Origin: Hypomesus transpacificus
Taxonomy: Eukaryota; Chordata; Actinopteri; Osmeriformes; Osmeridae
NCBI RefSeq assembly: GCF_021917145.1
Contig: NW_025813704.1
Location: 321,300-385,299 of the forward strand
DNA length: 64,000 nucleotides
Reading direction: 5' to 3'
Below, in pieces: positions 11,285-23,339 of the stretch (position 1 is its first letter; every line of letters starts with the position of its first letter). The translations under genes and the position numbers were made by a program. Under the pieces are notes generated by a model. That model was not told where the DNA came from and searched no databases. It worked only from the letters and a program-made list of their open reading frames with translations.

Positions 11285-12826
11285 TCTCCTTACGCTGCCC
11301 TGCCCTGTCTCCTCATGCTGCCCTGTCTCCTCATGCTGCCCTGTCTCCTCATGCTGCCCTGCCCTGTCTCCTCATGCTGCCCTGTCTCCTCATGCTGCCC
11401 TGTCTCCTCATGCTGCCCTGTCTCCTCATGCTGCCCTGTCTCCTCATGCTGCCCTGTCTCCTCATGCTGCCCTGTCTCCTCACGCTGTCCTGTCTCCTCA
11501 TGCTGCCCTGCCTCCTCATGCTGCCCTGTCTCCTCACGCTGTCCTGTCTCCTCATACTGTCCTGTCTCCTCATGCTGTCCTGTCTCCTCATGCTGCCCTG
11601 TCTCCTTACGCTGCCCTGCCCTGTCTCCTCATGCTGCCCTGTCTCCTCATGCTGCCCTGTCTCCTCATGCTGCCCTGTCTCCTCATGCTGCCCTGTCTCC
11701 TCATGCTGCCCTGTCTCCTCATGCTGCCCTGTCTCCTCACGCTGTCCTGTCTCCTCATGCTGCCCTGCCTCCTCATGCTGCCCTGTCTCCTCACGCTGTC
11801 CTGTCTCCTCATACTGTCCTGTCTCCTCATGCTGTCCTGTCTCCTCATGCTGCCCTGTCTCCTTACGCTGCCCTGCCCTGTCTCCTCATGCTGCCCTGTC
11901 TCCTCATGCTGCCCTGTCTCCTCATGCTGCCCTGTCTCCTCATGCTGCCCTGTCTCCTCATGCTGTCCTGTCTCCTCATGTTGCCCTGTCTCCTCATGCT
12001 GCCCTGTCTCCTTACGCTGCCCTGCCCTGTCTCCTCATGCTGCCCTGTCTCCTCATGCTGCCCTGTCTCCTCATGCTGCCCTGTCTCCTCATGCTGCCCT
12101 GCCCTGTCTCCTCATGCTGCCCTGCCCTGTCTCCTCATGCTGCCCTGTCTCCTCATGCTGCCCTGCCCTGTCTCCTCATGCTGCCCTGTCTCCTCATGCT
12201 GCCCTGCCCTGTCTCCTCATGCTGCCCTGTCTCCTCATGCTGCCCTGTCTCCTCATGCTGCCCAGTCTCCTCATGCTGCCCTGTCTCCTCATGCTGCCCT
12301 GCCCTGTCTCCTCATGCTGCCCTGCCCTGTCTCCTCATGCTGCCCTGCCCTGTCTCCTCGCCCTGCCCTGTCTCCTCATGCTGCCCTGCCCTGTCTCCTC
12401 ATGCTGTCCTGTCTCCTCATGCTGTCCTGTCTCCTCATGCTGCCCTGTCTCCTCATGCTGCCCTGTCTCCTCATGCTGCCCTGCCCTGTCTCGTCACGCT
12501 GCCCTGTCTCCTCACGCTGTCCTGTCTCCTCACGCTGTCCTGTCTCCTCATGCTGTCCTGTCTCATCATGCTGCCCTGTCTCCTCATGCTGCCCTGCCCT
12601 GTCTCCTCATGCTGCCCTGCCCTGTCTCCTCATGCTGCCCTGTCTCCTCATGCTGCCCTGTCTCCTCATGCTGCCCAGTCTCCTCATGCTGCCCTGTCTC
12701 CTCATGCTGCCCTGTCTCCTCATGCTGCCCTGTCTCCTCATACTGCCCTGTCTCCTCATGCTGCCCTGCCCTGTCTCCTCATGCTGCCCTGTCCTGTCTC
12801 CTCATGTTGCCCTGTCTCCTCACGCC
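11285..12826 (+). repeat. 18-bp minisatellite with 257-bp higher-order unit
   Basis: About 85 copies of an 18-bp unit (CTGCCCTGTCTCCTCATG), some with an added CCCTG. Two stretches, 11349-11591 and 11606-11848, give identical translations on the minus strand. Their 257-bp offset shows a second-level duplication. All frames are open in long stretches only because the unit lacks stops. Confidence 0.93.
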
Positions 12827-13480
12827 TGCTTTCTGATGTGTTTGTGAATTTACTGATGTGTGTGTCTTCCTCCCCCCCCTCACAGTTCACTGTTGTCTCT
12901 CGTCCCCTCCTCTCTCTCTCTTTCTGTAGTCCATCACATACTCTCCATACTCGTCCTTCTCCCCCCCATCTCTCTCACTCTCTAGTTGTCTATAGGTCTC
13001 TCTCTTTTCCTCTCTCTCTCTAGGTCTCTTAGTCTCTCCCTCTTTCTCCCTCTCTAGGTCTCTCTCTCTCCCTCTCTACTGGGTAAAGGGGATCAGAGGC
13101 ATTCTCCATGACATGTGCCTCTGTCAGTCAGCCCCAGCACACACACACATACACACACACATGCTCTCTACCACACACACACATTATCTCTTCTCCGCAC
13201 ACACCCCTTTTCCCTGTGTCCTCTGTGCGACCACCACAAGGCTGGTGTACGGTTGTGTTTCTGCAGTCTCTTCCTGCCTCCAGCCTCCACTGCCTGGCAG
13301 CACGACTTCACCCAGACCTGAGTTTCCAACCCCACCTGGTCACACACTTCCTCTGGAGTGCTCAGCTTGGATTTAAAGGTGGTTTTAGATACAGACAAAG
13401 CCAAAGGGCAAGGCTCTCTGTGGATTTAGGAGTTTTGTTTAGAACTTTCTTCTCTTTCTCTGCTCACTGAGTCTTACAAG

Positions 13481-16400
13481 ATGGCTGCCTTGAATGGCTG
13501 GTTTTTGGGGCTGCTGCTAGTGCTCCTGTGCCCATTCCAGAGCCCCCTCTCTGGAGCAGCGGGAGCCCAGGAGCTGGGGGAGGCCGTGGGGGAGGAGGTG
13601 AGGATGGAGGAGGCCCACCTGGAGGAGGCGGTCGCAGACAAAGATGGAGAAGGTGGAGAGGAGGTGGCAGGCGGAGAAGATGATGATGATGATGCTGGTG
13701 AGGAGGAGGAGGGTGAGGAGGAAGAGGTGGAGGCCGCAGAGGAGGAGGAAGAGGAAGAGGTGGAGGCCGAAGAGGAGGTGGAGGCCGCAGAGGAGGAGGA
13801 AGAGGTGGAGGCCGAAGAAGAGGTGGAGGCCGCAGAGGAGGAGGAAGAGGAAGAGGTGGAGGCCGAAGAGGAGGAAGAGGTGGAGGCCGCAGAGGAGGAG
13901 GAAGAGGAAGAGGTGGAGGCCGAAGAGGAGGAAGAGGTGGAGGCCGCAGAGGAGGAGGAAGAGGTGGAGGCCGAAGAGGAGGAAGAGGTGGAGGCCGCAG
14001 AGGAGGAAGAGGTGGAGGCCGAAGAGGAGGAGGAGGTGGAGGCCGCAGAGGAGGAGGAAGAGGTGGAGGCCGAAGAGGAGGAGGAGGTGGAGGCTGCAGA
14101 GGAGGAGGAAGAGGTGGAGGCCGAAGAAGAGGAAGAGGTGGAGGCCGCAGAGGAGGAGGAAGAGGTGGAGGCCGAAGAGGAGGAGGAAGAGGTGGAGGCC
14201 GAAGAGGAGGAGGAAGAGGTGGAGGCCGCAGAGGAGGAGGCAGAGGAGGAAGAAGAGGTGGAGGAGGAAGAGGAGGTTGCAAGCGAAGAGGAAGACGCAG
14301 TTGAGGAGGAGGGAGAGGATGCTGCAGGTAAGGTCTACAGACGGCACAACAGCAACACTGCACTCTACATCCCAGCTCCATGTTTCCCCTTGTTCATTAA
14401 CACCAGGGCCGTACACGTATCACTGCTTGACTTACTGGTTGTGAACCGCATACAGAACGCAACATGACTGAAACGTTTATAGTACACTCAAGTAAAATTG
14501 AAGGGCTTATTACAGTTTTTTGTAAATGTTTGCTGCTGTCTGCAGACCCCTGACTTGTGTGGGGTTGACGAGGAATGTTGCCCCACTTGAACAGGCTTTT
14601 AATAGCCTGCTATATCTGTGCTGTGGACATCAGCATCTCAACTGCTCCAGCCTTCTGTTGGCTTATTGTGATCTGAGACTATTACAACTATATGCGCTCT
14701 TCAGTTAGTTAGTTTGTGTGAAAAGCAATATGTTCACCGACTTCTTTGTGAGGGTCTTAACACTTATGACTGCTAATGCTGTTGGCCTGTAACCAATCAA
14801 CCACTCAAAATAGACTAATCACAACCATTAGTTACCGATGTGGAAATGACCCCTTTGCTCACCAGCTAGTGAGACTGCGTCTCGTAATTCCCTGGCTGTT
14901 ATACAGATCTTCGTCACGTATGTGTGATCATGATTGGCCCCTAGATAGGTGCGTCTTTCATGAACAGTTGGGAGGAAACCAGCTTGAACTTGAGCAAGAA
15001 TTTCTAGTCACTGATTTGTATCAAGTTTAGTGAGTCCCCGCAGTAAACAACAACTAAAGCAGGGTCTGAACAAGATAACAATGGGTTAGTAAATGGTTCA
15101 TGTTCTAAGTTCTTAACTCATCTCTAAAGAATTGTTTGTATGATTTCACCCCCCCTTTTAATGATCAGCAAACTAGTCAAACTCATTTTCCGCTGAAATT
15201 CCTTCTGGTTTAAAATCAGAAGTCCGAAACTCTTTGCTTTGTCATCATTTCATAACAAGTAGCATATTAGCATGTAGCGTTGTTACCATGAACAGAAACC
15301 CATCTCGTAAGCTGCAAATGACAGCTTCCTAATATGAAGACCAGGACATCGTCCTGTTCCATGCTTAGCTTGCACAAGGCTGCAGCCGTGACCAACATGT
15401 GACTGACATGTCCAGTCCTGTCGCCTGTCTTGGAACAGATACCAGAAACCAGGCGTGTGCGTTACCCGATCTGACACATGGCACTTTGGGGTCTTGTATT
15501 AGCTCTGTATGTGGCCCAGTAATGAACACGGTTTCTCTGGCTTGTCTTACCAGATGATGAGGGTGGTGATGACACGGAGGACGAGCTCCCAGAGCTGAGC
15601 GCTGATGTTGGAGACCTGCCTTTCTTCCAGACAGGCTCTGTGTGCAGCATCTGCTCCGTGTGCGAGGTATGAGGTCCACCCACCCTCCCTCCACCCTCCA
15701 CCCACCCTCCCTCCACCCTCCACCCACCCTCCCTCCTCCCTCACTCCACCCTCCCTCCACCCTCACTGCACCCTCCCTCCACCCTCACTCCACCCTCCCT
15801 CCACCCTCCCTCCACCCTCCCTCCACCCTCACTCCACCCACCCTCCCTCCACCCTCACTCCACCCTCCCTCTACCCTCCCTCCACCCTCCCTCCACCCTC
15901 ACTCCCTCCACCCTCCCTTCACCCTCACTCCACCCTCACTCCACCCTCCCTTCACCCTCACTCCACCCACCCTCCCTCCACACTCACTCCACCCTCCCTC
16001 CACCCTCCCTCCACCCTCACTCCACCCTCACTCCACCCTCCCTCCACCCTCCTTCCACCCTCCCTCCACCCTCACTCCACCCTCCTTCCACCCTCACTCC
16101 ACCCACCCTCCCTCCACCCTCACTCCACCCTCACTCCACCCTCACTCCACCCTCACTCCACCCTCCCTTCACCCTCACTCCACCCTCACTCCACCCTCAC
16201 TCCACCCTCACTCGACCCTCCCTCCACCCTCACTCCCTCCACCCTCCCTCCACCCTCACTCCACAATCCCTCGATTCACTCTACACATCTATATCTCTCT
16301 TCTATCTCTGCTTCATCCCTCCTACATCTCTCCTCCATATGTCCCCCCATCTCTGCTTCACATCACCTCCACATCATCTAATTTATTTTCTCCATATAGT

Positions 16401-17076
16401 CCTGTGTACCTGAGTGTCATACAGCATGTGCTTTTCTCTCCTCAGCATTGCAGCAGCTGTGATCAGTGCCCATGTGCAGAAGGAGACGAGGCTGAACCCT
16501 GTGGACACTGCCAGGTGAGGGGGGGAGTGTTCGGGTGAGGGTTATGGTAAGGGTTCAGGTGAGGGTTAAGAGTTCAGGTGAGTTTTATGGTAGGGATTCA
16601 GGTGAAGGTTAAGAGTTCAGGTGAGTTTTATGGTAGGGATTCAGGTGAAGGTTAAGAGTTCAGGTGAGTTTTATGGTAGGGGTTCAGGTGAAGGTTAAGG
16701 GTTCAGGTGAGGGTTAATGTCTGTGTTCAGTGTTTTCCTTCTGTGTCTCAACAGGAATGTTCTTACTGCTACGTTTGCCCTGTACTGTGCGACACCATCT
16801 GCAAACCAGGTATGCGTCTCTCACTGTGGGTAATTATAATAATAAAGGCAGCTTGTTTATCTTGACGTCTGTTGATGAGTCTGCGTTCTGGTTTCAGGTG
16901 GATTTGTGGACGCCCTGTCTGGAACCCTCTTTCAGTAAGAACGCAGACTGTCGACAGAGCTGAATATTTTGGATCTTGCTATCAAACACAAATCAAGCTC
17001 AAACTACAAAAAAGTCCCCAGTCAGACATTTTGTTTCTCTCTGTCTCCCTGCAGGACGATTTCCTCCTTCCTCTGA
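13481..17076 (+). CDS. hrc: Histidine-rich calcium-binding protein-like (HRC), sarcoplasmic reticulum luminal Ca2+ buffer
   Basis: Six exons: 13481-14327, 15554-15666, 16446-16514, 16755-16809, 16898-16934, 17055-17076 (TGA); 380 residues. A signal peptide (about residues 1-27, core FLGLLLVLLC) is followed by a long Glu-rich repeat region (EEEEEVEAAEEEEEVEAE-type, about residues 70-260) and an acidic spacer DDEGGDDTEDELPELSADV. A Cys-rich tail follows, with CSICSVCE, CSSCDQCPC, CGHCQ and YCYVCPVLCDTICKPG. The end FVDALSGTLFQTISSFL matches the HRC family C-terminus in pattern. HRC sits beside TRPM4 in human 19q13.33, as here. In mammals HRC buffers Ca2+ in the SR lumen and binds triadin and SERCA. 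Odd: the repeat region contains no histidine. The family call rests on the Cys-rich tail, signal peptide, acidity and synteny. Confidence 0.8.
13690..14277 (+). repeat. Coding repeat of hrc (Glu-rich, imperfect ~36-51-bp units)
   Basis: Alternating units ending GTGGAGGCCGAA and GTGGAGGCCGCA within hrc exon 1, all multiples of 3. The other two frames and the antisense frames are also open here, which explains the Arg/Trp-rich and Pro/Leu-rich shadow frames. Confidence 0.9.
15668..16265 (+). repeat. CCACCCTCCCT/CCACCCTCACT minisatellite in hrc intron 2
   Basis: Pyrimidine-rich 11- to 12-bp units begin within ten bases of the donor at 15667 and fill about 600 nt. The array is not coding. Confidence 0.9.
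16515..16725 (+). repeat. Donor-like tandem repeat in hrc intron 3
   Basis: Right after exon 16446-16514 (CCAG|GTGAGG), units such as TTCAGGTGAGGGTTAAG and TTCAGGTGAGTTTTATGG recur. They provide several CAG|GTGAG-like donors. Confidence 0.7.
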
Positions 17077-17395
17077 GTCTCCTGGGTCATGTGACCGCGA
17101 GGCCGCGTCCAGAACCGGGAAGTGGAGATGCTCTTAGCAGCCCTGATGTTTACGATTTGAAGTCCCCAATCCCTGAGGCCCTCTGAGTGTCATGACATCA
17201 TAGCAACGCTCCGTGATTAACGATACGGAGCATTTGGAAATGAAGTGGTCTTTATTTATTGTTTAGGTAACTAGTGCAAATAGGACTTTACAGTGAGCGC
17301 AGATATGGAAGGGTATTGAGGGAATACATTTTGTTAATAGGATATACATTTATAATAATTGATTTCTGCATTTCATCCCAACTTTAATTTAAAGA

Positions 17396-17401
17396 AATAA
17401 A
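17396..17401 (+). promoter_or_regulatory. Poly(A) signal of hrc
   Basis: AATAAA about 320 nt after the hrc stop codon, with a second AATAAA about 10 nt on. Confidence 0.6.
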
Positions 17402-18572
17402 ATTGATAATAAATTGTTATTAATTTATAAAAAGCCTTTGACTCTTCGACTTTGTACAGACATGTAAAACTTAGGCTGTATACGTAGGAACATTTTGGTG
17501 AAGACTGCTGTAGATTAGCTTTTAACATTATGAAGTGTTCACTTTAGGAGGTTATGTAACATTAATATGAGTTCCCCTAGCCAGGGCAGGATTAACCATG
17601 TTCTGTGTCCTGGGCAACAAGGCTCAAGCCTCCCCCCCCCCATTTTAACAGTAAAATCTCAATTTAGCTTGCACTTACGTAAACATATTTAAGTGTGCTA
17701 ACATTAGCAATAACTTCAGCTAGTTTGAGGTGCATGCACGATTAAATTAGCAGCACATTTCCCGTATTTGACAATGATTAAACATGGACTTACCTGAAAG
17801 TGATGCACGGGCACCATCTCGCTGGCTCTTTCTTTCTTTTTTTCTTCCCCTAACTCCTGTTATCTTTTTAAGCCCATTTTAGAAAAGTTGACCTAGCCTA
17901 CTGTCAAAGTTTGTCGGCCCACTGAGATAGGGAAGAGCTCCCACAGCGAGCTTGGGAAGTTGTGTGTGTATTTGTTTTTTTGTTTTGGGGGGGGGGGGGG
18001 CACCATCGTAACTTTTTTGATCATTTAAATACATCTCTTGTTCTGCCTGTTTTGTAATATACGTGCCTAATATTTCTATAAAAAAATAATATCGGCGTTA
18101 TAAGTATTATAACTATGATGATTTTTCAGTTGGCTGTTTTTTGGTGCCGCCTTAGGAGTTGGTGTCCCCCAATGGCTAGAAATGTTTATAGGTGTAAACC
18201 AAGCACTGGATCCGCCTTAGAGAAAATGAAAGCTGAAACGCTCAGTTTTGAAAATGTCCCTGTTGTTACGTTACAGTAGGAAAAGTTACCTCCCCTTTCA
18301 CTGCTTTGACCGCACAGAGAATTTGGCCCACCAATGAGAAAATGAGCTACGACCGTGCCAGCGGGATATTGGTTTTTCCTCGAGACATCGTGGCTTACAA
18401 ACGACCGAAGCATGGTAGTTAGCCCCGCCTCTTTCTTCCTCATAGCATTTAAAGCTACAGACACAGAAACGGTACGTCCTGAGGAAAGCTCATTGTGGGA
18501 CTGCTCTTAGTGGCTGTAATTCTGCACCAAGGCTGAATTTCTGGAAAGAGACTTCAGATACAGTATTAGCAG

Positions 18573-20202
18573 ACCAGTGTTGTGCACGTTCATACCTCTC
18601 ATGAACTCGTTCAAAGTTCAGTTCATACAAGTAGCCTAAACATGAATAGTTCACGTGTATAGTTCATTATGTAAATTCTGAACTTGTTCATAGTTCAATA
18701 CATTTCATTGTTGTAAGGTGTGTGTTTTACTGGTTTATTGTGTGTAAAAAAAAATGTAAAAAAAAATTGCATCAGATGGAGGGGAGAGCGGGGGCGAAAG
18801 TAGCCGAACACGGGACGAAAGTAGCCGAACACGGGACGAAAGTAGCCGAACACGGGACGAAAGTAGCCTAACACGGGACGAAAGTAGCCGAACACGGGAC
18901 GAAAGTAGCCTAACACGGGACGAAAGTGACAAAGCGATTTTCTCAGAACCCTGACTTCATTTGCATTCCAAGTTATGACAGCACCTTCAGCATGCAACTT
19001 TTGATGGAACTGCCAAATTTCTTGTGATTTCGTCATCGTTTGCCGCGGTTAGGTGCGAAAAGCACTTTTCGAGTGCACAAAGTAAATTACTGAGGCGGTC
19101 CTTTTTTGCTAATTACAAGTTGTGTTTCCCGTTTCATGTGTCATGTGTCACAGTCACAGATCAATCTACAGGTTATTTAGTGCTGTAACATATTCTGAAG
19201 GTTGCCTTGTCAAGAGTTTTTCAGTATGAAAGAAAATCTGGTTTAAATGTCAGGAGTTCCTGTCGGGACGAAAGTAACACTTGTTACCTTTGTCCCACCG
19301 CTAATGCAATAGTATGTGGTGACTTTCTGTTTGTGGAAAGCATTTATTAAAACATGTTTATGTCATATTATATCATCAGAATATGCCAAGAGTGAGGGTC
19401 AGAAAGACAGACAAAGGTCTGATTCAGTAAAAATGAAAATATTCGATGAAAGTGAAATGTAAAATTCATAGTTTTTTAAAAAAACTAATGGACAAAATAT
19501 GTTTGCAGTTAGGACTACATATTAACAAGGTCAGGTATATTTAATAAAAACCAGAGTAACACAAAAAAATCTAGCTTGTATCGTTGTTACTTTTGACCCA
19601 CCCCTGTGTTACTTTCGTCCCAACTGATGGGGTCGAAAGTAGGCTAACAATGTGCAACTTGTGTTCAAAATGAAATTATACTGAAATTGTTCGACATTTG
19701 TACAAAATACCACCTGGTATTGATAGACCACACTCAAAAGTTATGGACCCAAGCTAAAATATATCTATGTCTAAAACATTGTATTGTAAAAGTAAGTTTT
19801 TCTGATAAATGTTACTTTCGCCCCCGCTCTCCCCTAGTCGCTGAGTCTGCGTCTTTGCTTTCACTTGCCATTTTCATGAGACCCGAGAGCTGTTGTCTTG
19901 AAATAGCCTAATTGGCTTGTTTGGTTACGTGTGTGGGGAAAAATCCTGGGTAACGTAGTGCGAAGTCGAGTAAGTTGGTTTAGGTTAGGCTACATGGCGA
20001 ACATTTTAGCATTCGATTTAGACAGCGTCTCTCCTCAGGAGAAGGAAAACATGCCGTAAAGGTTTAGCTAGACCTGAAATAATATGAATGTGTTCACCAT
20101 TAAAATTCAGTATTTGTCATTAAGTTGCGTTCAGTTCATCGTTCTCATAAAAATAAACCTGTTCAATGAACGCGTTATTTTCAAGGCGTTCCTGCATAAC
20201 AC
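18573..20202 (+). mobile_element. hAT-like element remnant, host of a nested TIR element
   Basis: Left part CAGTGTTGTGCACG and right part CTGCATAACACAG are roughly inverse, and both arms are rich in GTTCA/TGAAC motifs typical of fish non-autonomous hAT ends. The interior is interrupted by the 18781-19834 element. I could not define a target duplication. Confidence 0.4.
18781..19834 (+). mobile_element. 1.05-kb DNA element with 22-bp perfect inverted ends
   Basis: The left end GGGGAGAGCGGGGGCGAAAG (plus TA) is found inverted at 19813-19834. The element carries a 21-bp tandem array (18795-18930, GGGACGAAAGTAGCCGAACAC-like, 6-7 copies) that reiterates its own subterminal CGAAAGTAGC motif. It also has further GTTACTTTCGTCCCA motifs inside (19608-19625). 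No transposase frame remains. Confidence 0.65.
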
Positions 20203-22382
20203 AGGGGACCACTAAGGCCTATCTAAAAGAATCCCAAAACAGCATGCCATGGGGTCTTTAAGGCAAACAGCTTGCCATGGGGTCTTTAAGGCAAACAGTT
20301 CAAAACGTTGCAACAATGTGCATGAACTTTCACTTCAAACAGACATATGGCGAAACTAAGGGCGAAACTAAAGCAGGGGCTTACACCAGCATTCCTCAAC
20401 ATCAATATCATTTGAATCCACTCTGCGTGCTACCGACACGCATTCAGACTTTGTTGTCCGCACTTGCCTCCCATTAGGTGGCCCAATTATGACTTAGCAC
20501 ACATTACATTCCTGTCTTCCCTACACACCTTACATGTTCCCCCCAGGCTTCATCTGTTAACAGATAATCAGAGAAATGATTCATATCAAGCATTTTAGTG
20601 TCACTACAATATCATCAGGCTATAAACAAACTATTACCAGAGAATACAGTTTTGCATGTTGAGAGAACATGTTATATGGTAAAAAAAAAAAAAACTTAAG
20701 CTTTTTTATCAAAGATTAAACGATTTTGAAAAGACCATGTAGGCCTTTGTTCTTGGCACTCAATGCCCTGTCTCTTGACTGCTGGCTGTTGTGAGGGACC
20801 CGCTTGGTGGTGTGTCTCTGTTGAAGGTGTCAACGTGGTTAAGAAATGATGGCTACCGGTCGGAGCAGTGTTTTTGTTTTGGAAAACGCTTGTTGCCTTT
20901 GAGCATCGGTGACACACTCGGTAATGAGGGGTGGAGGAGGAGGGAGTGAAAAGGGGAAAGGTCACAAAAATGTTGTGTGTTGGAAGAGTGATACAGACTT
21001 CCTGAGATCCTAAAACGACCTTTCAACATGTTCACATCTTAGATTACATCAAATACCCGTTCGGGTTCGGCTGATAAACGTGTCGGAAGTCCTTGAGTTT
21101 GTACGTTTGTGACATCTTTACAAAGCCCAGGATGTCCTCTCAACGGGAGAAAATAAATCAATACAAAGGACAGTATGGTTGCTAAGTTACTAGACCAAAA
21201 CCAACTGTGGATTTAGATACATTTCTGGATATCTGGAGGCATCATCAGACCATGAGGAAGTCAGGATCAGACTTCCCCAACAGTGCACACAAAATAACAA
21301 AATATCTCTATATCTGAACAATTTACATCATAGTGTAAAACAGGCTATAGGCAGGTGGAGAGTATGAATGGATTAAATATAACAAAGCAGGCCATGCTCT
21401 GTGGTTGCCGAATCTCTTTATACTTAAACTGTTTATTACGTTCTCCTTCAGCACTCACTTAAACCTAATCCTTGAACTCCTACAAACACTTTCTTAAATC
21501 TAGTCCACCAACAAACACTTTCTTAAACCTAGTCCTTCAACATCTCCAACTTTCCTCTTAACCCCCTCAACTGTGTAATGTTGGACAGAAAAAACGTTTC
21601 TAAGTATTAAGACGTTGTTGTTTACAGGAATAAATTTGCCAAAGGCCTGTTCCATTAACCACATTAGTTGCGGTATGCAAGGTGACAAAGGTTTTCAATT
21701 GGTTAATGTCTGATACCGTGTGACAACTCAATTACAACAACACAAGTGGAGTTTATTAGGTTGCCATCAGTTATTTACAAACTGTATTCCAACGTGTAGG
21801 CGGAGGGGTGTGACATCATCACGGTTCAGGAAGGCAGAGGAGGCCAACATTACACTTCATTACCTCTTGCCCATGTTAGTATTTTGCCATCAAGTTCAAC
21901 CGAACATCTGTGTCAGCCGTCCCGCTCCCTGTTCACCTGTATTGATTCTGTGTTGTATATACATTCTACGCCCTCCATACCTCCGTCATCCCTCACTTTT
22001 AAAAACTGTGTAACAGTCCTCCATCCCAACATCTCCACATGCTACCTTTCTTCATCATCCAGAGGAACATCAGTTATCTGTTCGAGGATAGAGACTTTCT
22101 TCTGACCGGACAGCATCACTGCTCACTGGTGCACACTGAACACAAACCCACATTCCAAGGTTGGTGTGTCTTTCATAGTTACAGGGTTGTTGGTTTATTT
22201 ATTTGGCAGAGAATTATGTCTGAAGAAAAAAATAATTGAAGTAAATGTTCAAATAATCTCTTCCTAAATTTAACACATTAAATCGTGTCCCTCTGCTTAA
22301 CTGTGTTTCTTCATTACGTAATTACTCATGTAATGTTTTTACTTTGTGTATTAATGTATTTCTGTCCGTTTGTGTCCCAAAG

Positions 22383-22404
22383 ATGCGTGTTGCCTGTCTG
22401 CTGT
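22383..22404 (+). other. Weak candidate first coding exon of the two-domain carbonic anhydrase gene
   Basis: An ATG followed by seven codons and a good donor (CTGT|GTGAGT) ends in phase 1, the phase needed by the exon at 22758. Seven residues are too few for a signal peptide, so the true 5' end may lie elsewhere. Confidence 0.15.
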
Positions 22405-22589
22405 GTGAGTATGGTTGTCTGGGTGTTGGCAAAGGCATCCTTAGGTGAATAAGTGGATATACATATTCTCAATTAGGTATCAGTTGTTGAACTATGCACT
22501 TCTGATCTTTGATTTTTGTGTATATATATATATGTATGTACAGTATATCATACTGTATGTACAAGCATACACAAATCTATATCCATAAC

Positions 22590-22660
22590 TTGTACGTTGC
22601 TTTGGATAAAAGCGTCTGCTGAAAGAGTAAATTGGTAAATGCAAATGTGTGTTGTAAAAT
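22590..22660 (+). mobile_element. Teleost SINE-type 3' tail
   Basis: Contains TTGCTTTGGATAAAAGCGTC followed by TGCTGAAAGAGTAAA, the widespread fish SINE/MITE tail motif. Only the tail is present. Confidence 0.55.
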
Positions 22661-22757
22661 AAATCAAGAATGCTTCTCTGTCTATATTGCCAGATGTATT
22701 GGAATGCCTTTAGGCTAGTACTACCTGGTACTTCAAACAATCTCATCTTGTTTTCAG

Positions 22758-22922
22758 ACAGTGTTGACTGGTGCCATCATGGATGTGGTGAGAATATATC
22801 GTGTAGCATAAGTTTCACAACAGCTTTAAACAAATGCTATATTGTGTAAAATATCACTTACAAAGTCATGATAAACCTTCCTGTGAGTGTTGATGACCCC
22901 CCCCTCTCTCTCTCTCTCTCCC

Positions 22923-22998
<76 letters not shown>

Positions 22999-23068
22999 CT
23001 CTCTCTCTCTCCCCCTCTCTCTCTCTCTCTCCTTTCTCTCTCTCTCTCCCTCTCTCTCTCTCCTCTTT

Positions 23069-23123
<55 letters not shown>

Positions 23124-23147
23124 TCTCCCTCTTCTCTCTCTCTCTCT

Positions 23148-23213
<66 letters not shown>

Positions 23214-23241
23214 CTCTCCCCCTCTATCTCTCTCTCTCTCC

Positions 23242-23291
<50 letters not shown>

Positions 23292-23305
23292 TTCTCTCTC
23301 TCTCC

Positions 23306-23339
<34 letters not shown>

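Larger units (their letters stand above)
9937..13480. other. trpm4-hrc intergenic region, repeat-filled
   Basis: Holds the trpm4 3'UTR, a GT-rich 21-bp minisatellite (10690-10845), a poly-C run (11161-11186), the large 18-bp minisatellite (11285-12826) and simple CT/CA repeats. I see no further gene. The long frames across 11104-13023 are repeat translations. Confidence 0.8.
17402..22757. other. Intergenic region with transposon remnants
   Basis: Between hrc and the two-domain carbonic anhydrase gene I see TIR-bearing elements (18573-20202), short direct duplications (20246-20300), a SINE-like tail (22590-22650) and AT-rich sequence. No convincing exon is visible except a weak candidate first exon at 22383-22404. 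Confidence 0.6.

Noticed and set aside
11104..13023. Long open frames (up to 639 codons) over the 18-bp minisatellite
   Set aside because: All three plus frames and a minus frame are open because the unit has no stop. Composition is purely periodic and there is no domain.
13464..14416. Antisense 299-305-codon frames opposite hrc exon 1, and the Arg/Trp-rich plus-frame product
   Set aside because: They are shadows of a GAG/GAA repeat. Only frame 13481 has a signal peptide and splices to the Cys-rich exons.
15605..16538. Pro/Ser/His-rich frames of 258-298 codons in hrc intron 2
   Set aside because: Simple CCACCCTCCCT repeat between two verified hrc exons.
16872..17186. hrc ending at TGA 17184 with QDDFLLPLSLLGHV
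   Set aside because: The phase from exon 16898-16934 gives QTISSFL and TGA at 17074-17076. The longer reading needs a frame the donor does not allow.
17600..18210. Another transposon beginning CCAGGGCAGGATTAACC
   Set aside because: The start looks like a fish hAT end, but I could not find a matching inverted end or target duplication.
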